A stretch of DNA of 64,000 nucleotides, from the NCBI GenBank assembly GCA_938010765.1, contig CALLVX010000071.1:1-64000 (forward strand), in the 5' to 3' direction. The position numbers and the translations under genes were made by a program. The number at the start of each line of letters is the position of its first letter. The first letter of the stretch is position 1. Positions 54,964 to 63,670 of the stretch are shown here, one piece after another. The notes below the pieces were generated by a model. That model made no database searches. It was not told the DNA's origin and was given only the letters and a program-made list of their open reading frames with translations. This stretch comes from an uncultured Flavobacteriaceae bacterium. GTDB taxonomy: Bacteria > Bacteroidota > Bacteroidia > Flavobacteriales > Flavobacteriaceae.

Positions 54964-54991
54964 AATGCCCTATAGAAATCTATGGGGCATT
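54964..54991 (+). terminator. rho-independent terminator after the Gfo/Idh/MocA gene
   Basis: AATGCCC (54964-54970) and GGGCATT (54985-54991) form the base of a longer imperfect stem, followed by TTTTA. Confidence 0.8.
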
Positions 54992-55020
54992 TTTATACAT
55001 TATCATTTTGAAGTTCTCTT

Positions 55021-55479
55021 TTAAAACACCTTCTCAAATTCCTGACAGATAACGATCATACTCTCCCTGGGAAGTCTTCCAAAAGCTTCTAATTCGTTCG
55101 TATAGTATTCCCAATGGGTTCTTTTCCAATATTCCAGACTTTTATCTCCCTCGCCTTCCAAGCGTGCATATTCACTATCAATGCTAAAAAAAGGCTTTAA
55201 TCGTACCGCTGTGGTGCGCACAATGCATTGGGCCGTCCCCTCCCAATCGGTCACCACCATAAAATCACCAATTTTTGGCAAGGGTTCATTTCGATATTGT
55301 GCCCCCAACAAAGAAGGTGAAGTAGCCTTTTTAATCCCTTTTTTTACCAACTGGGCGCATTCATTGGCATCTTGCTCATTATTACAGAAGTAAATTGTTT
55401 TTGGTGCCTCTACAAAGGCATGTTCCAAATGCGCGTCTAAATAATCTCCCCACATATTTCGGGCTGAAGCGTTGTCCAT
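55021..55479 (-). CDS. ASCH-domain protein
   Basis: 152 residues from MDNASARNMWGDYLDAHL; the frame stays open to 55557, but that part overlaps the GMC gene. The ASCH strands are visible (LVKKGIKKATSPSLLGAQ, then FMVVTDWEGTAQCIVRTTAV). ASCH domains belong to the PUA-like fold and bind RNA; some are N4-acetylcytidine amidohydrolases. The role is not clear from context. It lies 40 bases after the second GMC gene, on the same strand. Confidence 0.82.
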   Translation of the reverse strand: MDNASARNMWGDYLDAHLEHAFVEAPKTIYFCNNEQDANECAQLVKKGIKKATSPSLLGAQYRNEPLPKIGDFMVVTDWEGTAQCIVRTTAVRLKPFFSIDSEYARLEGEGDKSLEYWKRTHWEYYTNELEAFGRLPRESMIVICQEFEKVF

Positions 55480-55519
55480 AAATCGGTTCGTGTTTATTGA
55501 TAAATAAAAAAAGTGAGTG

Positions 55520-57223
55520 TCATGAAAATGTACCTGCTTTAAACGCTGTCGCAGCATGGTTGGCCGCCCTTGCGGTAAAGGCCATGTAGGTTAGGGATGG
55601 GTTTACACAACTCGAAGAGGTCATAAAGGCCCCATCGGTTACATATACATTGGGAACCAAATGTACTTGATTATTTTTATTTATGATCGATGTTTTTGCA
55701 CTATGGCCCATTCGGGCGCCTCCCATCTCATGAATTCCCAGTCCCGGCCCCGACTCTTGTTCATAAGGTTCTACATCATTGAACCCCGCCGCTTTGAACA
55801 TCGCTACGATTTCTTTTTTTATGTCTTCTCGCATACGGTATTCGTTTTCTTTGAATTCCACATCAAAAGCCAACTGTGGGAGGCCCCATTTGTCTTTTTC
55901 TGTTGGACTCAAGGTGACCCGATTGTCATCATAGGGTAAAAACTCCCCAAAACCGGTAACCCCGATTTGCCATTTGCCCGGTTTTAAGATGGCCTCCTTT
56001 AAGTCGGCTCCATACCCCATCTCCGCAACCGAAGTGGACCAATCTTGTCGGCTCGCAGTGCCCTGATATCCAAACCCCCTGAGATATCCTTCCCGTTTGG
56101 TCTTTTCATCTAAGTTCACAAATCGTGGAATATAAAAACCATTGGCCCTTCGACCTTTATAATACTTATCAAGGTGCCCATCTACCTTTGCCGAGGCACC
56201 CAATTTATAATGGTGATCCATGATACCTCTTCCCAACGCATCGGAGTCATTTCCCAGGCCATTTGGAAAACGAGCGCTTTTTGATTGCAAAAGAATACCC
56301 ACACTGGCCATTGCCGAAGCACACAAGAAAATAATTTTAGCTTTAAATAGTAGCTCCTCACCGGTTTCGGAATCGATTACCTTCACACCGGTAGCTTTTT
56401 TACTTGTCTCGTCGTATACGACTTCATAAACAATACTATTAGGGCGAAGTGTCATGTTTCCGGTGCGTTCTGCTGCCGGCAAGGTAGAGGAATTACTGCT
56501 AAAATAACCGCCGAACGGGCAACCACGCCAGCACCGGTCTCTATTCTGACATACACCTCTTCCTTCAATATCCGCTTTGGGATCGGTGATATGGGCTGTA
56601 CGACCAATAGTAACCAACCGTCCATCATCGAAATTTTCACTCATCGCTTTTTTAAACTCCTCTTCTACACAATTGAGTTTCATTGGTGGCTGAAATTGCC
56701 CATCTGGTAATTGCTTTAATCCCAAGCTCTCTCCGCTTACACCAATATATTTCTCGACTTTATCATACCAAGGCGCTATGTCTTTGTAGCGAACAGGCCA
56801 ATCAACACCAATGCCCTCTTTCTTATTCGCTTCGAAATCAATGTCGCTCCACCGATAGCTCTGTCGGCCCCAGGTCAAAGAACGCCCGCCTACTTGATAA
56901 CCGCGAATCCAATCAAAACGCTTGGTCTCTACATAAGGGTGTTCCAAATCATTTACAAAAAAATGCTTCACATCTTCTTTAGGAGCCCAAATAACCCGTT
57001 TCTGCACATGATAGTTCTTCTGGTCTTCAACAGAGAGCTCGCCTTTTAAAGGATAGTCCCAAGTGTCATCGTTCATAGTAGGGTAGTCATCAATATGTTT
57101 TACCATTCGACCACGCTCTAGCACTAAAGTCTTTAAGCCGTTCTCACAAAGCTCTTTAGCCGCCCAACCACCACTAATGCCCGTACCAACTACGATAGCA
57201 TCATATACCACTTCCTTATTCAT
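55520..57223 (-). CDS. GMC oxidoreductase, second paralogue
   Basis: 567 residues, closely related to the GMC protein at 49070-50788 over the full length (same VVGTGISGGWAAKELCENGL start, HEMGGARMG and SSCVNPSLT end). The Cys cluster is CQNRDRCWRGCPFGGYF. It has no signal peptide, and unlike its paralogue it has no subunit 3 gene beside it. It may use the same Tat partner encoded at 48423-49070. It is divergent from the isomerase gene at 57378. Confidence 0.88.
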   Translation of the reverse strand: MNKEVVYDAIVVGTGISGGWAAKELCENGLKTLVLERGRMVKHIDDYPTMNDDTWDYPLKGELSVEDQKNYHVQKRVIWAPKEDVKHFFVNDLEHPYVETKRFDWIRGYQVGGRSLTWGRQSYRWSDIDFEANKKEGIGVDWPVRYKDIAPWYDKVEKYIGVSGESLGLKQLPDGQFQPPMKLNCVEEEFKKAMSENFDDGRLVTIGRTAHITDPKADIEGRGVCQNRDRCWRGCPFGGYFSSNSSTLPAAERTGNMTLRPNSIVYEVVYDETSKKATGVKVIDSETGEELLFKAKIIFLCASAMASVGILLQSKSARFPNGLGNDSDALGRGIMDHHYKLGASAKVDGHLDKYYKGRRANGFYIPRFVNLDEKTKREGYLRGFGYQGTASRQDWSTSVAEMGYGADLKEAILKPGKWQIGVTGFGEFLPYDDNRVTLSPTEKDKWGLPQLAFDVEFKENEYRMREDIKKEIVAMFKAAGFNDVEPYEQESGPGLGIHEMGGARMGHSAKTSIINKNNQVHLVPNVYVTDGAFMTSSSCVNPSLTYMAFTARAANHAATAFKAGTFS

Positions 57224-57377
57224 ACTCTTTTCCTGTATTAATACTGATGGTTTTACTATATTTATAACTTCCCGAAGAACTAGGCAGCTTGGGATTATTT
57301 ATGAACTAAATATAGGGTATATTCTTAAAATTACCTTGAAATAAAAGCGATTACAACAACCAATAGAAGCACATCAA

Positions 57378-58430
57378 ATGAAAACAATCAAAGGACCAGC
57401 GGTATTTTTAGCACAATTTGTAGACAGTAAAGCACCCTTTAATACACTCGATGGTATGTGTAAATGGGCCTCCGACCTAGGGTACAAAGGCATACAAATT
57501 CCTACCTGGGAAAATTTTCTTATTGATATCGACAAGGCGGCCGAAAGCCAAACCTATTGTGACGAACTTAAAGGTACTATTAACTCGTACGGACTAGAGA
57601 TTACCGAACTCTCCACGCATTTGCAAGGTCAATTGGTGGCGGTACACCCCGCCTATGACCTTATGTTCGACAACTTTGCGCCCGATGCTGTAAAAAATAA
57701 CCCAAAAGCCCGTACCAAATGGGCGGTAGATGTGGTGAAAAAAGCAGCGACCGCTAGTAGGCGCTTAGGTTTAAAAGCGCATGCCACCTTTTCAGGAGCG
57801 TTGTTGTGGCATACGATGCACCCATGGCCCCAACGCCCGCCGGGCCTTGTAGAAATGGGCTTTGAAGAATTGGCCAAACGCTGGATGCCCATATTGAACC
57901 ACTTTGATGAAGAAGGGGTAGATGTCTGTTATGAGATACATCCGGGAGAAGACTTGCACGACGGGGATACCTTTGAGCGTTTCCTTGCCGCCACTGGCAA
58001 CCATAAAAGGGTTAATATTTTATACGACCCAAGCCATTTTGTGTTACAGCAATTAGATTACATCGAATACATTGACCATTATCATGAGTTCATTAGATCA
58101 TTTCACGTAAAGGATTCGGAGTTCAACCCTACAGGGAAAAAAGGAGCTTTTGGAGGGTACAATGACTGGGGCGATCGCGCCGGCCGCTACCGATCTTTGG
58201 GCGATGGCCAAATTGATTTTAAAACGGTCTTTTCGAAATTAACGCAATACGGCTGTGATGTCTGGGCTGTGATGGAATGGGAGTGCTGTATCAAGAGTCC
58301 GGAACAAGGGGCACGAGAGGGAGCCATTTTTATCCAGGATCATATTATTGAGGCAACTGAAAAGACCTTTGATGATTTTGCGGGAGCCGATATTGATAAA
58401 GATGTCTTAAAAAAAATACTAGGCCTTTAA
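57378..58430 (+). CDS. cytoplasmic sugar-phosphate isomerase/epimerase-fold protein
   Basis: 350 residues without signal. TIM barrel with FLAQFVDSKAPFN at the start, and metal-ligand positions in CYEIHPGEDLHDG, NILYDPSHF, SFHVKDSEF and VMEWECCI. It is longer than the other two family members in the window. It may isomerise or cleave the keto-sugar made by the dehydrogenases. It starts a run with the two DUF1080 genes, 41 and 45 bases apart. Confidence 0.85.
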   Translation: MKTIKGPAVFLAQFVDSKAPFNTLDGMCKWASDLGYKGIQIPTWENFLIDIDKAAESQTYCDELKGTINSYGLEITELSTHLQGQLVAVHPAYDLMFDNFAPDAVKNNPKARTKWAVDVVKKAATASRRLGLKAHATFSGALLWHTMHPWPQRPPGLVEMGFEELAKRWMPILNHFDEEGVDVCYEIHPGEDLHDGDTFERFLAATGNHKRVNILYDPSHFVLQQLDYIEYIDHYHEFIRSFHVKDSEFNPTGKKGAFGGYNDWGDRAGRYRSLGDGQIDFKTVFSKLTQYGCDVWAVMEWECCIKSPEQGAREGAIFIQDHIIEATEKTFDDFAGADIDKDVLKKILGL

Positions 58431-58471
58431 TGAAATCCCTAGTTTACTTGAATAACTAAAATACATTCAAA

Positions 58472-59218
58472 ATGAAAAAATTGTTGTTAGCGGTCGTACT
58501 GACCGTTTTGTTGGTAAACTGTAAACAAAAAGCCGAAGAAACCACCAAGGATGCTGCTACGGAAACGGTAATGAATACTCCCGAGCAGGAGGAATGGATC
58601 GTTCTTTTTGATGGTACTTCTTTTGATGGATGGAAGGAATATGCAAAGGAAGGTATTTCCGAAAATTGGAAACTAGAAGATGGTGCCATGGTTTTTTACC
58701 CTCCGAAAGAAAGGGCGCGAGGGGAAAGTTACAACCTCATCTCTACCCAACAATTTACCGATTTTGAATTGTCGTTGGAATGGAGGATAGCCGAAGCAGG
58801 AAATAGTGGTATTTTTTGGGGTGTCTTAGAAAACGACTCTTTATATCAACCTTACGAAAGCGGCCCGGAAATTCAGGTACTCGACAATGACAAGCATCCC
58901 GACGGTAAAAACGGAACCAGTCACCAAGCCGGAGCCTTATACGATATGGTTTCACCTTCAAAAGATGTAACAAAACCAGTGGGTGAATGGAATACCTGTG
59001 TCATCCAAATAAACCACAAAACGCATCAAGGTAGCGTTGTACTCAATGATGAAAAAATTGTGGAATTCCCAGTGCAAAATACAGATTGGGATGCACTAGT
59101 TGCCAACTCTAAATTTGCCGATTGGCAGCACTTCGGAAAGTACACTACCGGAAGTATCGGGCTTCAAGACCACGGAGATCAGGTAGCTTATAGAAACATT
59201 AAAATCAGAAAGCTTTAG
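58472..59218 (+). CDS. DUF1080 lipoprotein (3-keto-disaccharide hydrolase family)
   Basis: 248 residues with lipobox LLVNC (Cys15). The DUF1080 start IVLFDGTSFDGWKEY (about 44-58), FELSLEWRIAEAGNSGIFWG, and the GPEIQVLDN segment mark a concanavalin-like beta-sandwich. Members of this family hydrolyse 3-keto-glycosides; here a glycoside first oxidised by the GMC complex is the likely substrate. The second DUF1080 gene follows. Confidence 0.87.
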   Translation: MKKLLLAVVLTVLLVNCKQKAEETTKDAATETVMNTPEQEEWIVLFDGTSFDGWKEYAKEGISENWKLEDGAMVFYPPKERARGESYNLISTQQFTDFELSLEWRIAEAGNSGIFWGVLENDSLYQPYESGPEIQVLDNDKHPDGKNGTSHQAGALYDMVSPSKDVTKPVGEWNTCVIQINHKTHQGSVVLNDEKIVEFPVQNTDWDALVANSKFADWQHFGKYTTGSIGLQDHGDQVAYRNIKIRKL

Positions 59219-59263
59219 TGCTTTTGTATTGTTTTTTAAGATGAGTATCAAATAATTTCAACA

Positions 59264-60091
59264 ATGAAAACTATAGTAACCACCGCACTGCTGCTCTCAA
59301 TGGGCCTTGTTTCCTGTCAGGAAGATAAAAAAGAGAGTTCAAACGAAGCCAAGACTCCCGAAGCTACCGTTTCTGAGGTAATCGTACACGAGGAATATAC
59401 GGGTACGGAGCCTACAAAGCCTGAAGAAACGGAATTTTACGAACCAAAGGTGCCCAAAGTCGGCCCTGGTAACAATGGAAAAGTACCAAGCGACGCCATC
59501 GTACTCTTTGACGGGAGCAGTTTGGATGGCTGGGTACGTTCCCAAGATAGCACGGCCGCCAAATGGCATTTAAACAAAGATGGTAGTATGACCGTTGCAG
59601 ACAAAACCGGCAATATACAAACGAAACAAAATTTTGGGGACGTACAGTTACACATTGAATGGAGTTCTCCGGCCGAGGTACAAAGAGAAGGTCAAAATAG
59701 AGGGAACAGCGGGGTGTTTTTAAACGGCATATACGAAGTTCAAGTATTGGATAACAATAATAACGACACCTATGTTAATGGTCAGGTGGGGTCTATTTAC
59801 AAACAGCGTGCGCCAATGGCAATGGCTTCGGTACCCTCCGGAGAATGGAATACCTACGATATTGTGTACCATGCACCCGAATTCAATGCAACCGGTGGTA
59901 AAATAAAATCGGGAACATTGACTGTTTTTCATAATGGGGTGTTGCTACACGACCATGTAGAAATAAAAGGCACTACTCCCTATATAGGTTGGCCAAAAAA
60001 TCCGTCTCATGGAAAAGGTCCATTGATGCTCCAAGATCATGGAGATAACAGCCGTGTAAGTTATCGAAATATCTGGATCAGGGAACTATAG
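59264..60091 (+). CDS. DUF1080 lipoprotein, second copy
   Basis: 275 residues with lipobox GLVSC (Cys19) and a Glu/Pro/Thr-rich linker (~20-75) that the first copy lacks. The domain begins IVLFDGSSLDGWVRS and has GVFLNGIYEVQVLDN. It is related to the preceding DUF1080 protein but clearly diverged. A different substrate or linkage preference is possible. Confidence 0.86.
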   Translation: MKTIVTTALLLSMGLVSCQEDKKESSNEAKTPEATVSEVIVHEEYTGTEPTKPEETEFYEPKVPKVGPGNNGKVPSDAIVLFDGSSLDGWVRSQDSTAAKWHLNKDGSMTVADKTGNIQTKQNFGDVQLHIEWSSPAEVQREGQNRGNSGVFLNGIYEVQVLDNNNNDTYVNGQVGSIYKQRAPMAMASVPSGEWNTYDIVYHAPEFNATGGKIKSGTLTVFHNGVLLHDHVEIKGTTPYIGWPKNPSHGKGPLMLQDHGDNSRVSYRNIWIREL

Positions 60092-60120
60092 CGTTTTCAC
60101 TGTGATAGTATAGATAAAAA

Positions 60121-60687
60121 ATGGATGCTAATTTTTCTGGATTACTAAGGCGTGCCGGGCAATTTTCGGAGCAGGAACAAAAGCTGCTTAAGGACGAATT
60201 ACAATTTCGCAATTTCAAAAAAGAAGAACCTCTCCTTTCCAAAGGCTCGGTTTGCAATATCGTCTACTTTTTAACGGAAGGTTCGGTGGTGCAGTACGCA
60301 ACCGATGAGGAAGACCAAATGCTGGTCATTGATTTGAATGTCGCACAAGAATGGGTATTGAACCACCAGAGCTTTACCACGAGACAACCTTCAGAATATA
60401 CCATTCAATGTTTTGAAGACAGTTCGCTGTATGCACTACCTATCGAGGCCATTCATCGCCTTATCGGAAAATCCCAAGCGTTTTTTCAATTGGGCAGTAT
60501 ACTGGGAGAAACCGTGAATCGCATTAAATTTTTCGACCGAAAACAGCGTCCAGATGAAAAATACCTACATATTTTAAAAAATAGACCCGCCCTACTTCAA
60601 AGCTTTCCCCAAAAACTCATTGCCTCTTACCTAAAAATAACGCCCGAAACCTTAAGCCGGGTTCGAAATAGGTCTGTACATTCTTAG
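60121..60687 (+). CDS. Crp/Fnr-family regulator
   Basis: 188 residues. Cyclic-nucleotide-like beta-barrel (about 25-115), dimer helix (about 120-140) and HTH (about 160-188). The recognition helix reads TPETLSRVR, with Glu176, Ser179 and Arg180 in the E-x-x-S-R pattern that in FNR contacts TTGAT half-sites. No N-terminal Cys cluster is present, so it is not an oxygen sensor like FNR. A perfect FNR-type box lies nine bases after its stop. The ligand is unknown. Confidence 0.87.
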   Translation: MDANFSGLLRRAGQFSEQEQKLLKDELQFRNFKKEEPLLSKGSVCNIVYFLTEGSVVQYATDEEDQMLVIDLNVAQEWVLNHQSFTTRQPSEYTIQCFEDSSLYALPIEAIHRLIGKSQAFFQLGSILGETVNRIKFFDRKQRPDEKYLHILKNRPALLQSFPQKLIASYLKITPETLSRVRNRSVHS

Positions 60688-60695
60688 CTCATTTC

Positions 60696-60709
60696 TTGAT
60701 TGTAATCAA
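60696..60709. promoter_or_regulatory. perfect FNR/CRP-type box TTGAT-N4-ATCAA
   Basis: TTGATTGTAATCAA. It lies between the Crp/Fnr gene and the methyltransferase gene (ATG 60774). Its centre is about 28 bases before GACCTTTG (60731-60738), one mismatch from the -7 consensus, which would place it near -42 of a transcription start: the class II activator position. Confidence 0.55.
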
Positions 60710-60773
60710 GCCACACAATCCATAAGATATTCGACCTTTGACCAAAATTCAGAATCAAATTCAACCTCCTTTT

Positions 60774-61493
60774 ATGAGCAAGGAAAAGATTAAAAAGGCC
60801 TATGAGGATTTGGCCGAAAACTACAACGCCCTGATAGATCACAAGCCTCACAATGCCTATTATGACCGTCCGAACACACTTCAATTAATGGGAAATGTAG
60901 AAGGAAAAACAATCTTAGATGCTGCCTGTGGTCCAGGAAAGTATGCCGAAATACTGCTTTCGAGGGGCGCAATTGTTACAGGATTTGATAATTGCCCTAA
61001 AATGGTCGCATATGCAGAAGAAAGAAACAAGCAGCAGGGTTCGTTCTTTGTGCATGACCTAAGTGATCCGTTGCATATGCTACCCAAAGAATCTTTTGAC
61101 ATGGTTTTATGTGCCTTGGCCATGCATTACCTAGCCGATTGGAACCCCACAATTCGGGAATTTTTCAGGGTTCTAAAGCCCAATGGTAGTCTTATCCTAT
61201 CGATCGAACATCCTTTTTTCGAGTATTTGTACTACCAATCTACCGCCTATTTTACTACTGAACCGGTACAATGTACCTGGCATGGTTTTGGAAAGTCCGT
61301 TCAACTCCATAGCTACCGTAGACCGTTGGCCGCCTGTATCGAACCACTTACCGAAAACGGTTTTTATATTGAAAAATTGGTAGAGCCCAAACCGGTAGTG
61401 GAATTTGAAAAGCTAGATCCAAAACATTTTGCAGAACTAAATACCTTTCCTGCATTTATGTGTATTCGTGCCCTTCGAAAAGCTTCAATTTAG
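60774..61493 (+). CDS. class I SAM-dependent methyltransferase
   Basis: 239 residues from MSKEKIKKAYEDLAENYNAL; an in-frame ATG at 60738 overlaps the presumed promoter. Motif I is ILDAACGPGKYAE (about 47-59), followed by an acidic FDNC loop and LCALAMHYLADW. It transfers a methyl group from SAM to an unknown small molecule. The Crp/Fnr box upstream suggests control by the neighbouring regulator. Confidence 0.87.
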   Translation: MSKEKIKKAYEDLAENYNALIDHKPHNAYYDRPNTLQLMGNVEGKTILDAACGPGKYAEILLSRGAIVTGFDNCPKMVAYAEERNKQQGSFFVHDLSDPLHMLPKESFDMVLCALAMHYLADWNPTIREFFRVLKPNGSLILSIEHPFFEYLYYQSTAYFTTEPVQCTWHGFGKSVQLHSYRRPLAACIEPLTENGFYIEKLVEPKPVVEFEKLDPKHFAELNTFPAFMCIRALRKASI

Positions 61494-61561
61494 TTCTTAC
61501 TTCTATAGAAATGGCCTTGGTAGCAACACGCTTTCGTTGCTCGAGAACGTGTAAATTTGGT

Positions 61562-61569
61562 TACCTTTG
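61562..61569 (+). promoter_or_regulatory. candidate -7 element TACCTTTG for yicC
   Basis: Exact TAnnTTTG match 20 bases before the ATG at 61590; a TTG stands 22 bases further upstream (61537-61539), slightly outside the usual spacing. A second match, TAAATTTG, is at 61552-61559. Confidence 0.5.
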
Positions 61570-61589
61570 CCGAAATCAAAATTCGCCCT

Positions 61590-62447
61590 ATGATCCAATC
61601 CATGACCGGTTTCGGGAAGCATGTAATTCAACTTCCGACAAAAAAGATTACGGTAGAACTAAAATCGCTCAATAGCAAAAGTCTGGATTTGAATGCCCGT
61701 ATGCCAAACGCCTATAGGGAGAAAGAATTGGAACTTCGTAAACTTATTGCCAGTTCGCTCGTACGCGGTAAGGTAGATTTTGGGCTGTATGTTGAATTTA
61801 CCGGAGATGAGACCTCTACGCAAGTTAACAAAGCGGCCGTTCTCCAATATATGGAGCAACTGCGGTCTATTGCGCAAGGCGATGATCTTCGGCTTCTAGA
61901 AATGGCCTTGCGAATGCCAGATGCTATGAAGACCGACCGGGAAGATATAGATCCGGCAGAATTTAAAAAAATACAACTTGCCTTACAGGAAGCTTTGGGC
62001 AAAATCAACAACTTTCGTTCAGAGGAAGGCAAGGTACTTGAAACCGATTTTCTGAATCGCCTTTCCAATTTAAACAAACTTTTAAAGCAAGTGATCGAGA
62101 TGGACCCAGAGCGTTTGGGCGCTGTTCGAGAACGCTTGGAAAAAGCAGTTGCCGATCTCAAAGTAGAAGTCGACGCCAACCGCTTTGAACAAGAGCTTAT
62201 CTACTACCTTGAAAAATATGATATTACCGAGGAAAAGGTACGTTTGCAAAACCACTTGGATTACTTTGCGACTACGATTGGCTCTGACGATTCAAACGGG
62301 AAAAAATTGGCGTTTATTTCCCAGGAAATAGGACGTGAAATAAACACGATCGGTTCCAAGGCAAATTATGCCCCAATGCAACAACTTGTTGTGCAAATGA
62401 AAGACGAATTGGAAAAAATAAAGGAACAAATGCTGAACGTATTATAA
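61590..62447 (+). CDS. yicC: YicC-family endoribonuclease
   Basis: 285 residues from MIQSMTGFGKHVIQLP; an in-frame Met at 61557 precedes the -7 element and is unlikely. The MTGFG start and the Glu-rich C-terminal helices (AFISQEIGREINTIGSKAN) are the family hallmarks. YicC is an RNase implicated in small-RNA turnover in E. coli. It is the first gene of the yicC-gmk-nadD run; its TAA is directly followed by the gmk ATG. Confidence 0.91.
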   Translation: MIQSMTGFGKHVIQLPTKKITVELKSLNSKSLDLNARMPNAYREKELELRKLIASSLVRGKVDFGLYVEFTGDETSTQVNKAAVLQYMEQLRSIAQGDDLRLLEMALRMPDAMKTDREDIDPAEFKKIQLALQEALGKINNFRSEEGKVLETDFLNRLSNLNKLLKQVIEMDPERLGAVRERLEKAVADLKVEVDANRFEQELIYYLEKYDITEEKVRLQNHLDYFATTIGSDDSNGKKLAFISQEIGREINTIGSKANYAPMQQLVVQMKDELEKIKEQMLNVL

Positions 62448-63041
62448 ATGGAGGGAGGAAAGTTAATTATATTTTCGGCCCCTTCCGGTAGTGGGAAGAC
62501 CACGATTGTTCGCCACCTGCTCGAACAGGCCGATTTAAACTTGGCATTTTCGGTATCGGCAACTTCAAGACCTGCTCGAGGGAAAGAAAAACAAGGGGAA
62601 CATTATTACTTTATTACGGTTTCCGAATTTAAAAAACACATTAAGAACGATGATTTTTTAGAGTGGGAAGAAGTATACCGCGATAATTTTTACGGAACCC
62701 TAAAAAGTGAAGTAGAACGCTTATGGGCACAAGGAAAGAATGTTATTTTCGATATTGACGTGGTGGGCGGCCTGCGTATCAAGAAAAAATTCCCCAAGGA
62801 AACCTTGGCTGTTTTTGTAAAACCTCCCAGTGTAGACGAATTAAAGATCCGGTTAAAAAAACGAAGTACAGAAAGCGAGGATAAAATTAATATGCGCATT
62901 GCGAAAGCTTCGGTAGAGTTGGCGACCGCACCCCAGTTCGACGAGGTCATTAAAAATTATGATTTGGATACGGCCTTAAAGGAAGCGCATTCATTGGTCA
63001 AAACATTTATCAGCGTACCTACCCAAGAACTAAAAAAATAG
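62448..63041 (+). CDS. gmk: guanylate kinase
   Basis: 197 residues. P-loop in FSAPSGSGKTTIV (about 9-21), GMP-binding SATSRPARGKEKQGEHYYF (about 38-56) and the RLKKRSTESEDKINMR lid segment. It phosphorylates GMP to GDP. The ATG follows the yicC stop with no gap, and nadD begins seven bases after its stop. Confidence 0.96.
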   Translation: MEGGKLIIFSAPSGSGKTTIVRHLLEQADLNLAFSVSATSRPARGKEKQGEHYYFITVSEFKKHIKNDDFLEWEEVYRDNFYGTLKSEVERLWAQGKNVIFDIDVVGGLRIKKKFPKETLAVFVKPPSVDELKIRLKKRSTESEDKINMRIAKASVELATAPQFDEVIKNYDLDTALKEAHSLVKTFISVPTQELKK

Positions 63042-63048
63042 CACGGAG

Positions 63049-63636
63049 TTGAAACGAGTTGGTCTTTATTTTGGAACCTTTAATCCGATTCATGTGGGCC
63101 ATATGGTCATTGCCAACTATATGGCAGAATTCTCCGATTTGGATGAAGTTTGGTTCGTTGTGACACCGCAGAGCCCTTTTAAGACAAAAAAGACCTTGTT
63201 AGAAAATCATCATAGGTATCAAATGGTGTTTGAGGCGACAAAAGACTATCCTAAGTTAAAGCCGAGTAAAATTGAGTTCGACCTACCACAACCAAATTAC
63301 ACGATCAACACCTTGGTTCATTTGGAGGAACGTTTTGGAAAGGATTATCAATTTTGTCTTATCATGGGAGAAGACAATCTCAAAAGTTTTCACAAATGGA
63401 AAAATCACGAAGCCATTTTAACTGGATATGACTTATATGTATATCCGCGTATTTCGGAAAAGGAGATAGTTCATCAATTCAAAGATCATTCGAAAATACA
63501 CCAAGTAAAAGCCCCTATAATGGAAATTTCGTCCACCTTTATAAGAGCGCAGCACAAATTGGGAAAAAACGTTCGCCCAATGCTTCCCGATAGGGTTTGG
63601 GTGTACCTAGATGAGATGAATTTTTACCGTTCGTAG
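63049..63636 (+). CDS. nadD: nicotinate-nucleotide adenylyltransferase
   Basis: 195 residues from a TTG start. The nucleotidyltransferase motifs are GTFNPIHVGHM (HxGH, about 9-19) and the ISSTFIR signature near residue 161. It joins nicotinate mononucleotide and ATP to form deamido-NAD. TTG is the only start that keeps the first beta strand (RVGLYFG). It closes the yicC-gmk-nadD run. Confidence 0.95.
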   Translation: MKRVGLYFGTFNPIHVGHMVIANYMAEFSDLDEVWFVVTPQSPFKTKKTLLENHHRYQMVFEATKDYPKLKPSKIEFDLPQPNYTINTLVHLEERFGKDYQFCLIMGEDNLKSFHKWKNHEAILTGYDLYVYPRISEKEIVHQFKDHSKIHQVKAPIMEISSTFIRAQHKLGKNVRPMLPDRVWVYLDEMNFYRS

Positions 63637-63670
63637 TATTTGCCCAAGTTACCGCTCCCGACCGTAACCG

